NCBI GenBank assembly: GCA_036741775.1
Contig: DAINRQ010000011.1
Location: 1 to 64,000, forward strand
From: JAJKIV01 sp036741775
GTDB lineage: Bacteria > Gemmatimonadota > Gemmatimonadetes > Gemmatimonadales > Gemmatimonadaceae
Direction: 5' to 3'
DNA: 64,000 bases
Below are positions 39,593 through 47,825 of this stretch, in pieces; the stretch's first letter is position 1, and each line of letters opens with the position of its first letter. Both the position numbers and the translations under genes were made by a program. The notes under the pieces were generated by a model. It was not told where the DNA came from. It ran no database searches and saw only the letters and a program-made list of their open reading frames with translations.

Positions 39593-41173
39593 TTATCCGT
39601 CTCTCATCTCCTCCCGACTCTCGACGTACGACGGGTCGCTGGCTCGTGAGGCGTTAGTCACCGTGTCGCCCGCGCGGGTCTCGCGGCGCACCTCGTGGTC
39701 TACCTGCCGCTGGGCAACGATCAGCCCCTCCAGCCACTCGTTCACTTCGCGCGCTTGGGTCTCGTCGAGCTTCTCCGAGTAGTGCTCCACACCCTTCGGG
39801 GTCGAGCCCTCGCTCTCCTTGATCACGCTCTCCACCGTCTGCCGCCACGTCGCGTTCTGGAGCCGTCCGCCGACGGGATTCATCACGAGCCAGTCGATGA
39901 CGTTCGACGCGCGGTCGAATACCTGCACCTCGAATCGAACGAGCTCTCCCCGCTGCTCCGCGAGGAACCGCACCGCACCAGCGAGCGGGTGGCCGGACAC
40001 CGTACACACCGTCATGCGTCGCTCGTCGAGCTCGACGATGCGGATCTGCACGTTGCCTCTGAGCGGGAGCGCGAGCGTGAGCGTCGTGCCGAGCTCGGGG
40101 ACCTGCGGCGTTCCGGGTTCGGCGCCGACGTCCAACGCCCACGGCGTGCACTCGGAGAAGTGCGAGACGAAATGCGCGAACAGCTCCTCGGGGGCGAGCC
40201 GGCTCCCCGCGATGTCGGCCCAGAACCGCTTGCGCACGAGCGCGCCGACCCCTTCGCGAGGCAGTGACTCCGGCTGCGCGTCAGCGAGCAGGCGAAGCCC
40301 CTCGGACAACGACGTGCCGCGCAGTCCGAACACGGCCGTCAGCGCGTTGCCGTCCGGGGATTGCACGACGTTGCCTTCGCTCAGCATGGTGAGCTGGCCG
40401 ACGTCCACCGGGACGTCGGCGCCTAACGCGTCCGCGGCCCGCAGCGCGAGCGAGGCGAGCGGCATCGGCACGGGAACACGGAGTGGCTCGCGTCCCGTGA
40501 TGCGGGCCAGCCGCTTGACGAGCTCCTCGTAGGTCGTGACCTCGGGTCCCGCGAGCTCGAGGACGCGGCCCACGAGGTCGTCACGCTCCGCGGCCAACGC
40601 GAGCGCGGCGCCGGCGTCTTCGGCCCAGATCGGCTGAAACGGCTGGTCGCCGCCAGCGATCACCGGAACCGCCGGCAGGGCCCTGACCATCTTGAGAATG
40701 AGGGACACCTGCTCATCGCCGGTGCCATACACGTTCCCCGGCCGCACGATGAGCCAGTCGCCACGAAACGTGCGCGTGATCTCCTCACTACGGATCTTGG
40801 AACGATGGTACGGCGATTCGCCGCGGTCGGCGCCCAGCGACGACACGTAGATGAACCGCCGCACGCCCGAACGCTCCGCCTCTCGGACGAGGTGCTCGGT
40901 ACCGCCGACGTTCACCTTCTCGAACGTGACGTCCGGCGGGGATTCGGTGACGATGGCGGTGAGATGAATCACGACCTCGCACCCCTCCGCCGCGCCGCGC
41001 ACTTCGACTTCGTTCGCGACGTCGCCCGGAAACGCCTCGACGCGATGGGGCCACTCCTTGACGTCGTCCGCCGCGTGGCGGCTGAACAGGCGCACGTCGT
41101 GCCCCCGCTCGAGCAACGCGTCCACCGTCGCACGTCCCACGACACCTGTGCCGCCAGTCACAAGTACCTTCAC
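39593..41173 (-). CDS. NAD(P)-binding SDR fused to DUF1990 domain
   Basis: A 526-residue fusion. The first ~300 residues are an atypical extended SDR like the complex I NDUFA9 group: GGTGVVGRATVD nucleotide-binding loop, YVSSLGADRG, YHRSK catalytic Tyr-Lys. The last part (from about residue 360) has the DUF1990 pattern (GHPLAGAVRFLAEQRGELVRFEV, SRLNP-like NPVGGRLQNATWRQ). Both halves occur singly in other bacteria. GTG 41173 directly precedes KVLVTGGTG. Divergent from the substrate-binding gene. Confidence 0.85.
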   Translation of the reverse strand: MKVLVTGGTGVVGRATVDALLERGHDVRLFSRHAADDVKEWPHRVEAFPGDVANEVEVRGAAEGCEVVIHLTAIVTESPPDVTFEKVNVGGTEHLVREAERSGVRRFIYVSSLGADRGESPYHRSKIRSEEITRTFRGDWLIVRPGNVYGTGDEQVSLILKMVRALPAVPVIAGGDQPFQPIWAEDAGAALALAAERDDLVGRVLELAGPEVTTYEELVKRLARITGREPLRVPVPMPLASLALRAADALGADVPVDVGQLTMLSEGNVVQSPDGNALTAVFGLRGTSLSEGLRLLADAQPESLPREGVGALVRKRFWADIAGSRLAPEELFAHFVSHFSECTPWALDVGAEPGTPQVPELGTTLTLALPLRGNVQIRIVELDERRMTVCTVSGHPLAGAVRFLAEQRGELVRFEVQVFDRASNVIDWLVMNPVGGRLQNATWRQTVESVIKESEGSTPKGVEHYSEKLDETQAREVNEWLEGLIVAQRQVDHEVRRETRAGDTVTNASRASDPSYVESREEMRDG

Positions 41174-41316
41174 TGCCGCCTCTCCGCCAATGACGTGCCC
41201 CCGTATGTGGCACACGGCAGGCCACGGTGCGGAGCGCATCGCTCAGAGCGACGGCGGTGACCGGACATCGAGCGACCTCGTCTTTCAGACGCCATCTCTA
41301 CGTCCTGAAAAAAACG
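41174..41316. promoter_or_regulatory. Divergent intergenic region
   Basis: A 143-base gap that must hold both promoters for the SDR-DUF1990 gene (left) and the binding-protein/chemoreceptor operon (right). I see no clear operator. Confidence 0.3.
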
Positions 41317-42414
41317 GTGAACGCACTGCGAAACAGCCTGGTAGCCTGCGCGATGCTGACGTTATCGGCGTGCGCGAGCGATGGAGACACCTATACCATC
41401 GCAACAGCCTCCCCGTCGAACGAGGCGTACGGGCTGATGAGCCGACAAGGCGTCGAGCTGGCGGTCGAGACGATCAATCGGCGCGGCGGCATCCAGTCGC
41501 GCCGTCTCGCGCTCCTGAAGGTCGACGACGAGGGGACCGGCGCGAAAGCCGCCGCGGTGGCGCAGGAGCTGGTGAATGCCGACAGCGTGCTCGCCGTCGT
41601 GGGCCACGCGAACTCGAGCGCGACCGTCGCCGCCGCGCGCGTGTACGACGGGCGTCTGGCTGCCGTCTCGCCGAGCGCCAGCTCGCCGGAACTGACGGGG
41701 CTCTCGTCGTGGGTCTTTCGTGTCATCTCGAGTGATTCGGCGAACGGGCAGGATCTCGCGCGCTTCGCTACGGCACTCGGGCACTCCAAAGCCGCCATTC
41801 TCTACGAGAACAACAGCTACGGGCGCGGCCTCGCGGCCTCGTTTCGCCGCGCCTTCAAGGGCGAGATCACCGCGCTCGAACCCATTGCCGTCGACGGCAA
41901 GGAGGTCGAGCCCTACCTGGCGTACCTCCGGCTGCACAACCCCGGCCTGATCTTCGCCGCCGGGAGCGAGGCGTCCGGACTCGAGATTCTGCGCGAGGCG
42001 CGGCGCATGGGGCTCGCCGCCGACTTCCTCGGCGGCGACGGCTGGACGGGGATCACCACCGACACGGCCGCAGCCGAGGGCGTCTTCGTCGCGACGCCGT
42101 TCACCGCCGAAGACACGCGCCGTGACGCTCAAGCATTCGTCCGGGCGTTCCGCGCGAAGTTCGGGCACGACCCGAACGGGTTCGCCGCGTTGGCGTACGA
42201 CGCCACGATGGTCATCGCGGCGGCCATCGAACAGGCCGGCGGGGACCGCAAGGCGATTCGCGACTACCTCGCGTCCATGACCGAGGGCCGAGCCTACGAC
42301 GGCATCACCGGGAAGATCGCATTCGAGTCGACCGGCGATGTCGCCGCGAAGCCGCTCGTGATGACGCGCGTGCAACGCGGTGCGCTCGTCGTGCACGAGG
42401 GAGGTCGCGAGTGA
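41317..42414 (+). CDS. Branched-chain-amino-acid-type substrate-binding lipoprotein
   Basis: A 365-residue periplasmic binding protein of the LivJ/Leu-Ile-Val type, lipid-anchored at CAMLTLSAC (Cys about 17). Family landmarks: GVELAVETINRRGGI, SVLAVVGHANSSATVAAARV, PSASSPELT, AAILYENNSYGRGLA and AYDATMVIAAAIEQAGG. No ABC permease follows; instead the stop overlaps the start of a chemoreceptor (GTGA), suggesting a sensory rather than transport role. GTG 41317 gives the lipoprotein signal. Confidence 0.9.
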   Translation: MNALRNSLVACAMLTLSACASDGDTYTIATASPSNEAYGLMSRQGVELAVETINRRGGIQSRRLALLKVDDEGTGAKAAAVAQELVNADSVLAVVGHANSSATVAAARVYDGRLAAVSPSASSPELTGLSSWVFRVISSDSANGQDLARFATALGHSKAAILYENNSYGRGLAASFRRAFKGEITALEPIAVDGKEVEPYLAYLRLHNPGLIFAAGSEASGLEILREARRMGLAADFLGGDGWTGITTDTAAAEGVFVATPFTAEDTRRDAQAFVRAFRAKFGHDPNGFAALAYDATMVIAAAIEQAGGDRKAIRDYLASMTEGRAYDGITGKIAFESTGDVAAKPLVMTRVQRGALVVHEGGRE

Positions 42415-44120
42415 TCCGCCTGCCTTCCCTTCGGCTGGACAGCATCCGCCAGCGGCTCCGGGTCGGATTCGGCATCCTCATCGCGTTGATCCTCACGGGC
42501 GGACTGATCGGCCACTCCGCGCTCTCGGACATGTCATGGGTCATCCGCGGTACGCTCGCGGAGGTGCAGGACGAGGCGTTGCTCTCCGCGCGCCTCTCCG
42601 CCGCGGTCATGCGCGAGCTGTCGGCGGCAACGGCATATCTCGAGAGCCGCGACTCATCGGCACGCGCCGAATTCCAGCGACTCAGCTGGGAGACGCATCG
42701 CGTGCAACAGGAGATGAACAAGCGACGCGGACAGATCGCCGAAGAGGTGACGCTGATCGCGAACGTGGACGCGCGACTCTCGGGCATCGAGATCAAGTAC
42801 GCGACGGCGCATCGGCTTACCGATCTGGGGCGCGAGGCCGCCGCGCGAGGGCTGGTCGAGCGCGCACGCGGCGAGGTGACGGCGCTGCTGTCAGACCTGG
42901 AGAATCTGAGCACGCTCGAAGCCGCGAAAGTCGCGGCGGCATCCGAGCAGCTGCGCGAGGAGAACGATCGTCGCGCGCGCCTGCTCGTCTTCGCGGTGAT
43001 CCTCGCCGTCATGCTCGCGCTCGCGATCGTCGTCAACACGGTGCGCGCGATCAGCGGCCCGCTTGCCCACCTCGTCGCACACGCGCGAGAGCTGAGCAAC
43101 GGCAACCTCGCGGTGCGAACGGCGGAGAAATTCCCCGGCGAGTTCCGCGACCTCGCAGCGGCAATGAACTCCACGGCAGAGTCGCTCTCCCGCGTGGTGT
43201 CGATCGCCTCGATGACCGCCGAGGACGTCGCGATGTCAGCGCACGACCTCTCCGAGGTGTCAACGCAGATCTCGTCGTCGTCGAGCCAGATGGCAACGTC
43301 CATGGCGGACATCACCAATGGCGCCGAAGGGCAGGTTCAGCAGCTCCGGTCCATCGACGATGCGCTCCGGACGATTCGCGACAGCGCGGAGGGCGTTCTG
43401 TCGGGGGCCGAGGTGGTGAATACGCTCGCGGGCTCGATCGAGGAGTCCGCCCGCGCGAAGCGCACCGAGATCGAGCGCGCGATGGAGATCCTCGGCAACG
43501 TGCGGGCGTCGGTGCAGGAGGCCGCGACGGAGGTCGTAGTGCTGAATCGGACGGCCGAGGACATCAACAAGTTCGTGGCGTCGGTGAGCCGCATCGCCGA
43601 GCAGACCGACCTGCTGGCGCTGAACGCGGCCATCGAGGCGGCCCGTGCCGGCCAGGCGGGGCGCGGTTTCGCCGTCGTCGCCGACGAGGTGCGGAAGCTG
43701 GCCGAGCAGGCACAGGCGGCGGCCGACGACGTCGTGCGCCTGACGAGCGTCGTCACCTCGCGCGTCGGCACGACGACCAAGGCAATGGAGGCGGGGGCCT
43801 CACGCGTGGGCGAGATCGAGCGCGTGTCGCGCGACATCGACGGCGCGCTCCGAACCATCACCGCGGCCGCCGAGCGGACGCGCGATGCTGCCGCGAGCGT
43901 CACAAAGGCCGCCGAACGCAACGTGGACGTCGTGTCCACGGCGGCCCGCGGCGTGGAATCGATCGCCCGAACAGCCGAGAACCACGCCGCCGCCGCCCAG
44001 CAGGTGAGCGCCTCGACGCAGGAACAGAACGCGGCGTGCGAGCAGATGAGCTCCGCATCGGCGCAGCTGCTGGCGGGATCGACGCAGTTGCGGGAGCTGG
44101 TGGGAGGATTGAAGACGTAG
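42411..44120 (+). CDS. Methyl-accepting chemotaxis protein
   Basis: A 569-residue transducer. Helix 1 (LRVGFGILIALILTGGLIG), a ~140-residue helical periplasmic domain, helix 2 (LVFAVILAVMLALAIVVNTV), HAMP region, and the cytoplasmic hairpin tip QTDLLALNAAIEAARAGQAG with the GFAVVADEVRKLAEQ flank. Few obvious Glu/Gln methylation pairs are visible, though EEIER-like stretches exist. Its operon partner is a ligand-binding lipoprotein, probably presenting amino acids to it. No che kinase genes are in the window. Confidence 0.93.
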   Translation: MIRLPSLRLDSIRQRLRVGFGILIALILTGGLIGHSALSDMSWVIRGTLAEVQDEALLSARLSAAVMRELSAATAYLESRDSSARAEFQRLSWETHRVQQEMNKRRGQIAEEVTLIANVDARLSGIEIKYATAHRLTDLGREAAARGLVERARGEVTALLSDLENLSTLEAAKVAAASEQLREENDRRARLLVFAVILAVMLALAIVVNTVRAISGPLAHLVAHARELSNGNLAVRTAEKFPGEFRDLAAAMNSTAESLSRVVSIASMTAEDVAMSAHDLSEVSTQISSSSSQMATSMADITNGAEGQVQQLRSIDDALRTIRDSAEGVLSGAEVVNTLAGSIEESARAKRTEIERAMEILGNVRASVQEAATEVVVLNRTAEDINKFVASVSRIAEQTDLLALNAAIEAARAGQAGRGFAVVADEVRKLAEQAQAAADDVVRLTSVVTSRVGTTTKAMEAGASRVGEIERVSRDIDGALRTITAAAERTRDAAASVTKAAERNVDVVSTAARGVESIARTAENHAAAAQQVSASTQEQNAACEQMSSASAQLLAGSTQLRELVGGLKT

Positions 44121-44156
44121 CAAGCAGCGATCAGCTAGCAGCTATTAGCTATGGCT
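44121..44156. repeat. Degenerate heptamer units
   Basis: CAGCGATCAGCTAGCAGCT and ATTAGCTATGG: degenerate units of the CAGCTAT family, between the convergent chemoreceptor and LolA-like genes. Confidence 0.5.
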
Positions 44157-44930
44157 TTACCATTTCTTTGCATCGAACACACTGTCCGCTATCTGCTCAT
44201 TCACCCGCACATCCGCGTACTCCTCCCTGAACACCAGCCGTCCATCGCGGTAGCGGTGCACCTCCGTGGCCATCGTGAATCCGCCGATCGTGGTGAACTT
44301 CGTGAAGCGCACGTCCGTCACGATGTCGCGCGCGCCCACGCGCTCGTTCTGCACGATCCGGCGCGCGATCAGGCTGTCCGCGTCCACCCAGAACTGGCTC
44401 GTCGTCGAATCATACTCCACCGCACCGACGACGTACACGGGATGGCCCTCCAACGTGTCGCGACGCAACTTCGTCAGATCGAAACCGAGTGAGTCCACGA
44501 GGTGAACGGACCGTTCGGCCGGAAGCGCATAGACGTCGGCGGTGAGGAGGAGAAACACGTTGATGCCCGGCTGCGAATCGAGCGCACGGCCGTTGTCGAA
44601 CGTGTGAATCCGCGATCCGTCGAACAGCACGCCACTCCGGTCGTTCAACGGGTAGTAGTCGATCCGCAGCTTGCCGGGCACCGCCACGCGCCGGCGCCAC
44701 TGGCTCTTCCGCTCCCCGCGACCGGCGTACTGCGTGTTGTTCTGCGTGAGCGAGAGCGTCCGGTAGTATCCACTGTCGTACCGAGCTCGCATGGCGCCAA
44801 GAAGCGATCGGCCGTCCGTGATCGCTGGGGTATCCGGTACGGGCGAGCTCGACGGCGTCATCACGCGCCTCGAGCAACTCGCGCTCGCGGCGATCGCGAA
44901 GAGCGCGAGCCAGGGTGCAACGCGCGTCAT
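44157..44930 (-). CDS. Outer-membrane lipoprotein, LolA-like fold
   Basis: A 257-residue lipoprotein: MTRVAPWLALFAIAASASC lipobox. The mature part is beta-rich (TLSLTQNNTQYAG, KLRIDYYPLNDRSGVLFDGSRIHTF, GHPVYVVGAVEYDSTTSQFWVDADSLIARRIV), like the open beta-barrel of LolA/LppX lipoprotein carriers. Starts at ATG 44930, with the earlier GTG-type extension unconvincing. Convergent with the chemoreceptor gene. Confidence 0.7.
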   Translation of the reverse strand: MTRVAPWLALFAIAASASCSRRVMTPSSSPVPDTPAITDGRSLLGAMRARYDSGYYRTLSLTQNNTQYAGRGERKSQWRRRVAVPGKLRIDYYPLNDRSGVLFDGSRIHTFDNGRALDSQPGINVFLLLTADVYALPAERSVHLVDSLGFDLTKLRRDTLEGHPVYVVGAVEYDSTTSQFWVDADSLIARRIVQNERVGARDIVTDVRFTKFTTIGGFTMATEVHRYRDGRLVFREEYADVRVNEQIADSVFDAKKW

Positions 44931-45046
44931 TGGGTGACTTCCGTCGTTGAGAGTGACGGTTCGACGACGTGTGCGACCCGTAATACGTACCACGCGAACG
45001 GCTCGTCGGCTAGCTTGTCGAGGCGCCCTTTCTTCCCCTCTTTCGC

Positions 45047-45784
45047 GTGCCCGATCGTCCTGCGGTACTCCTGCTCAGCGGCGGACTCGACTCGACGACC
45101 CTCCTCGCGCTCGTATCCGCCGAGGGCTTCGCGGTCCACGCGCTGACGTTTCGCTACGGCCAGCGCCACGCGCACGAAGTGAACGCCGCGCGCCGCATCG
45201 CCGAGCGGTACGCGGTTCGACAACACGTGGTCGCGGACATCGACCTCCGCATGTTCGGCGGCTCCGCACTCACGAGCGACACGCCCGTGCCGAAGGACCG
45301 CTTGAGCGGCGACCCGGCGACGTCCGCAGCCGGCGTGCCGATCACCTACGTGCCGGCGCGCAACACGATCTTCCTCTCGTTCGCGCTCGCGTGGGCCGAA
45401 GTGCTCGGCGCGCGAGACATCTTCATCGGCGTCAATGCGCTCGACTACAGCGGGTATCCGGACTGCCGGCCGGAGTACATCCGCGCGTACGAGCGCATGG
45501 CGAATCTCGGTACCCGCGCTGGCGTGGAAGGCACGGCCCCAATCCGGATCCGCACACCGCTCATCGACCTTTCGAAGCGCGACATCATCCAGCTCGGGCA
45601 ACGTCTCGGCGTCGACTACTCGCTTACCACGAGCTGCTACGACCCTGACGTTGACGGAGCGGCGTGCGGACACTGCGACGCCTGTCAGCTCCGGCTCCGC
45701 GGCTTTCGCGAAGCCGAGACGTCGGATCCCGCCATCTATGTATCGACGGACCCCCGGCCGCTGGCCGGCGATCCGCAGGCGTAA
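45047..45784 (+). CDS. queC: 7-cyano-7-deazaguanine synthase
   Basis: ATP-dependent ligase that makes preQ0 from 7-carboxy-7-deazaguanine and ammonia. PP-loop SGGLDSTT near the N-terminus, the ribose-binding ARNTIFLSFALAWAE, and the zinc site CYDPDV...CGHCDACQLR with four cysteines. 245 residues, usual length. Starts at GTG. First gene of queC-queE-queD (nine bases before queE). Confidence 0.96.
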   Translation: MPDRPAVLLLSGGLDSTTLLALVSAEGFAVHALTFRYGQRHAHEVNAARRIAERYAVRQHVVADIDLRMFGGSALTSDTPVPKDRLSGDPATSAAGVPITYVPARNTIFLSFALAWAEVLGARDIFIGVNALDYSGYPDCRPEYIRAYERMANLGTRAGVEGTAPIRIRTPLIDLSKRDIIQLGQRLGVDYSLTTSCYDPDVDGAACGHCDACQLRLRGFREAETSDPAIYVSTDPRPLAGDPQA

Positions 45785-45793
45785 GCGCGAGCG

Positions 45794-46432
45794 ATGGCGT
45801 ACACGGTCAAGGAGATCTTCTATACGCTCCAGGGCGAGGGCGCGAATACCGGTCGTCCGGCGGTGTTCTGCCGCTTCAGCGGCTGCAACCTCTGGACGGG
45901 GCGCGAAGCCGACCGCGCGGACGCCGTGTGCACGTTCTGCGACACCGACTTCGTGGGGATCGGCCCCGACGGCGGGAAGTTCGCGACTCCCCATGCGCTC
46001 GCGGATGCGGTGAGCCATCGGTGGCCGTGGGACGCGAGCCTCGGTGCGCGTCCGCTCGTCGTATGCACCGGAGGCGAACCGCTGCTGCAACTCGACACGC
46101 CGGCGATCGACGCCCTGCACTCCGCGGGATTCGAGGTCGCGGTCGAGACCAACGGAACGCGCCCCGCCCCGCCCGGTCTGGATTGGATCTGCGTGAGCCC
46201 GAAGTCGACGGCGCCGGTGGTGCTGACACGCGGCGATGAGCTCAAGCTCGTGTATCCTCAACCCGACGCGCCCCCTGAACGCTTCGAGTCGCTGGACTTC
46301 CGTCACTTCTTCCTGCAGCCCATGGATGGTCCGGACGTGGATGCCAATACAAAAGCAGCGGTCGCGTACTGTCTCGCGCACCCGCGCTGGCGACTGAGCG
46401 TGCAGACCCACAAGACCCTCGGCATCCGATAA
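45794..46432 (+). CDS. queE: 7-carboxy-7-deazaguanine synthase (radical SAM)
   Basis: Converts 6-carboxy-tetrahydropterin to 7-carboxy-7-deazaguanine. Start IFYTLQGEGANTGRPAVFCRFSGC. The iron-sulfur cysteines follow the variant CX14CX2C spacing (CNLWTG...AVCTFC) rather than CX3CX2C, a known variation of QueE. CTGGEPLLQ and VETNGTRP are typical. 212 residues. Last base of its stop is the first base of queD ATG. Confidence 0.95.
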   Translation: MAYTVKEIFYTLQGEGANTGRPAVFCRFSGCNLWTGREADRADAVCTFCDTDFVGIGPDGGKFATPHALADAVSHRWPWDASLGARPLVVCTGGEPLLQLDTPAIDALHSAGFEVAVETNGTRPAPPGLDWICVSPKSTAPVVLTRGDELKLVYPQPDAPPERFESLDFRHFFLQPMDGPDVDANTKAAVAYCLAHPRWRLSVQTHKTLGIR

Positions 46433-46791
46433 TGCGGCTATTCAAGGAATTTTCGTTCGAGGCCGCGCATCGCCTGCCTAACGTGCCCGAAGGGCACAAG
46501 TGTGCGCGCCTGCACGGCCACTCGTTCGCCGTGCGCGTGACGATCGAAGGCCAGGTCGGCGAGGAAAGCGGCTGGGTGATGGATTTCGCCGACCTCAAGG
46601 CCGCGTTCGGTCCCCTCCATGACCGACTCGACCACCGGTATCTCAACGAAATCCCTGGACTCGAGAACCCCACGAGCGAGCGGCTCGCCCAATGGATCTG
46701 GCGCGAACTTTCTCCGGCGCTACCCGGACTGGCCGAGGTCGAAGTCCGTGAGACGTGCACCACGGGGTGCGCCTACCGGGGAGAGGACTGA
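46432..46791 (+). CDS. queD: 6-carboxy-5,6,7,8-tetrahydropterin synthase
   Basis: Makes 6-carboxytetrahydropterin from dihydroneopterin triphosphate, the first committed step of queuosine/7-deazaguanine synthesis. Zinc ligands FEAAHRL and HGHSF, catalytic CARLHGH cysteine and the LDHRYLNE helix are visible. 119 residues. TAATG overlap with queE. Only three of the usual preQ0 genes are here (no folE or queF). Confidence 0.95.
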   Translation: MRLFKEFSFEAAHRLPNVPEGHKCARLHGHSFAVRVTIEGQVGEESGWVMDFADLKAAFGPLHDRLDHRYLNEIPGLENPTSERLAQWIWRELSPALPGLAEVEVRETCTTGCAYRGED

Positions 46792-46941
46792 GGCCCCCGG
46801 CGCACCGCGTTGACCCGGTGGTCAAACGAAGACCAATGCCGGCCCGGCAACCGTATGGCTGAGCCAACGTGTCTAGTGATACGTTGACGCACGAGCTCGG
46901 GCGCGCGGCGCGCCTCACAGCTCAGTCCCGTTCGTATCGTC

Positions 46942-47535
46942 ATGGCACGAGCACTCGGCGCAAGGAGACGTCGCTGGCAGTCGGTCGCGGCCCGATTCGG
47001 CGCCGTCGTGCTCCTGTGCGCCCCGGTCGCAGCGCGAGCTCAGACCGACGAGGGAGACGAGGACCTGCTGCGCGAGGCTCGGCCTTTTTCCGCGTTCAGC
47101 AGTTCGGCGGTTGCGATGCGCGATTCCATCGTTGCTCTCGCCCGCGCGCAGATCGGGACGCCGTACAAGCTTGGCGGGACGACTCCCGGACGTGGCTTCG
47201 ACTGCAGTGGCCTCGTTCGCTACGTCCTCGGAGCACTCAGGGTAGCGCTCCCGCGCACCGCGGCTCAGCAGGCGACAGTAGGGGCCGACCTGCCAAAGGA
47301 CACGACGCGGCTCCGCCCGGGGGACCTGCTCACCTTCGGGAAGGGGAACCGAATCACCCACGTGGGCATCTACGTCGGGAACGGGCGCTACGTACACGCC
47401 AGCACGACCGCAGGGCGCGTAATCGAAACCTCGCTCTCCCGAACTCGGTCGCCGCTCGTGCGATCGTGGCGGGGTGGGCGACGGGTGGTCGTCGACGCCG
47501 ATCCGGTCGACACCACCCCCGCGCCTGGGCGCTGA
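46942..47535 (+). CDS. NlpC/P60 endopeptidase, exported
   Basis: Cell-wall hydrolase cleaving peptide stems of peptidoglycan. Signal peptide (FGAVVLLCAPVAARAQ, about 19-34), then the NlpC/P60 core: catalytic Cys in GFDCSGLVRYV, His in ITHVGIYVGNGRYVHA. 197 residues including a short Pro-rich tail. Separate unit after queD with a 150-base gap; ended by the terminator at 47574. Confidence 0.92.
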   Translation: MARALGARRRRWQSVAARFGAVVLLCAPVAARAQTDEGDEDLLREARPFSAFSSSAVAMRDSIVALARAQIGTPYKLGGTTPGRGFDCSGLVRYVLGALRVALPRTAAQQATVGADLPKDTTRLRPGDLLTFGKGNRITHVGIYVGNGRYVHASTTAGRVIETSLSRTRSPLVRSWRGGRRVVVDADPVDTTPAPGR

Positions 47536-47573
47536 ACACCGGCTGAACCGGGGAATCCGGCGCTGAACACTCG

Positions 47574-47603
47574 AGGCCGGTGTGAATCCTCACCGGCCTT
47601 TCG
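47574..47603 (+). terminator. Rho-independent terminator
   Basis: GGCCGGTG / CACCGGCC stem with loop TGAATCCT followed by TTTCGTGCGTTT; ends the NlpC/P60 gene. Confidence 0.8.
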
Positions 47604-47698
47604 TGCGTTTGGACACGTGCTGCCAGTCCAGTCGACCGTCCGGTTATGGGACACCGCTTCCCACATCTGGGCGAGGGCCCGACCAGCGGGACGAGTCG

Positions 47699-47740
47699 CC
47701 ACTGGTTAAGTGCATAGTCTATATTAGCTTACGCTAGTGG
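47699..47740. promoter_or_regulatory. AT-rich dyad, candidate promoter/operator of the efflux operon
   Basis: An imperfect inverted repeat pairs CCACTGGTTAAG with CTTACGCTAGTGG around an AT-rich centre (TGCATAGTCTATATTAG). It lies upstream of the adaptor-ABC-permease operon and looks like a regulator-binding site or overlapping promoter. Confidence 0.45.
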
Positions 47741-47745
47741 GCCCG

Positions 47746-47760
47746 TGGCACGGTCCTTCC
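47746..47760 (+). promoter_or_regulatory. Possible sigma-54-like promoter
   Basis: TGGCACGGTCCTTCC approximates the consensus TGGCACG-N4-TTGC; the -24 element is perfect but the -12 element reads TTCC instead of TTGC. Lies 66 bases before the TTG start of the adaptor gene in an operon that contains an NtrC-family regulator. Weak evidence. Confidence 0.3.
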
Positions 47761-47825
47761 TTTGGGACCTTTCGAACTGTTCGTGCTTTCTTCTTGTCCA
47801 ATCGAACGCTTTCAAGGATCGCACT

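Noticed and set aside
46792..46941. tRNA or riboswitch in the gap after queD
   Set aside because: Checked for a cloverleaf or preQ1-type motif; none seen.
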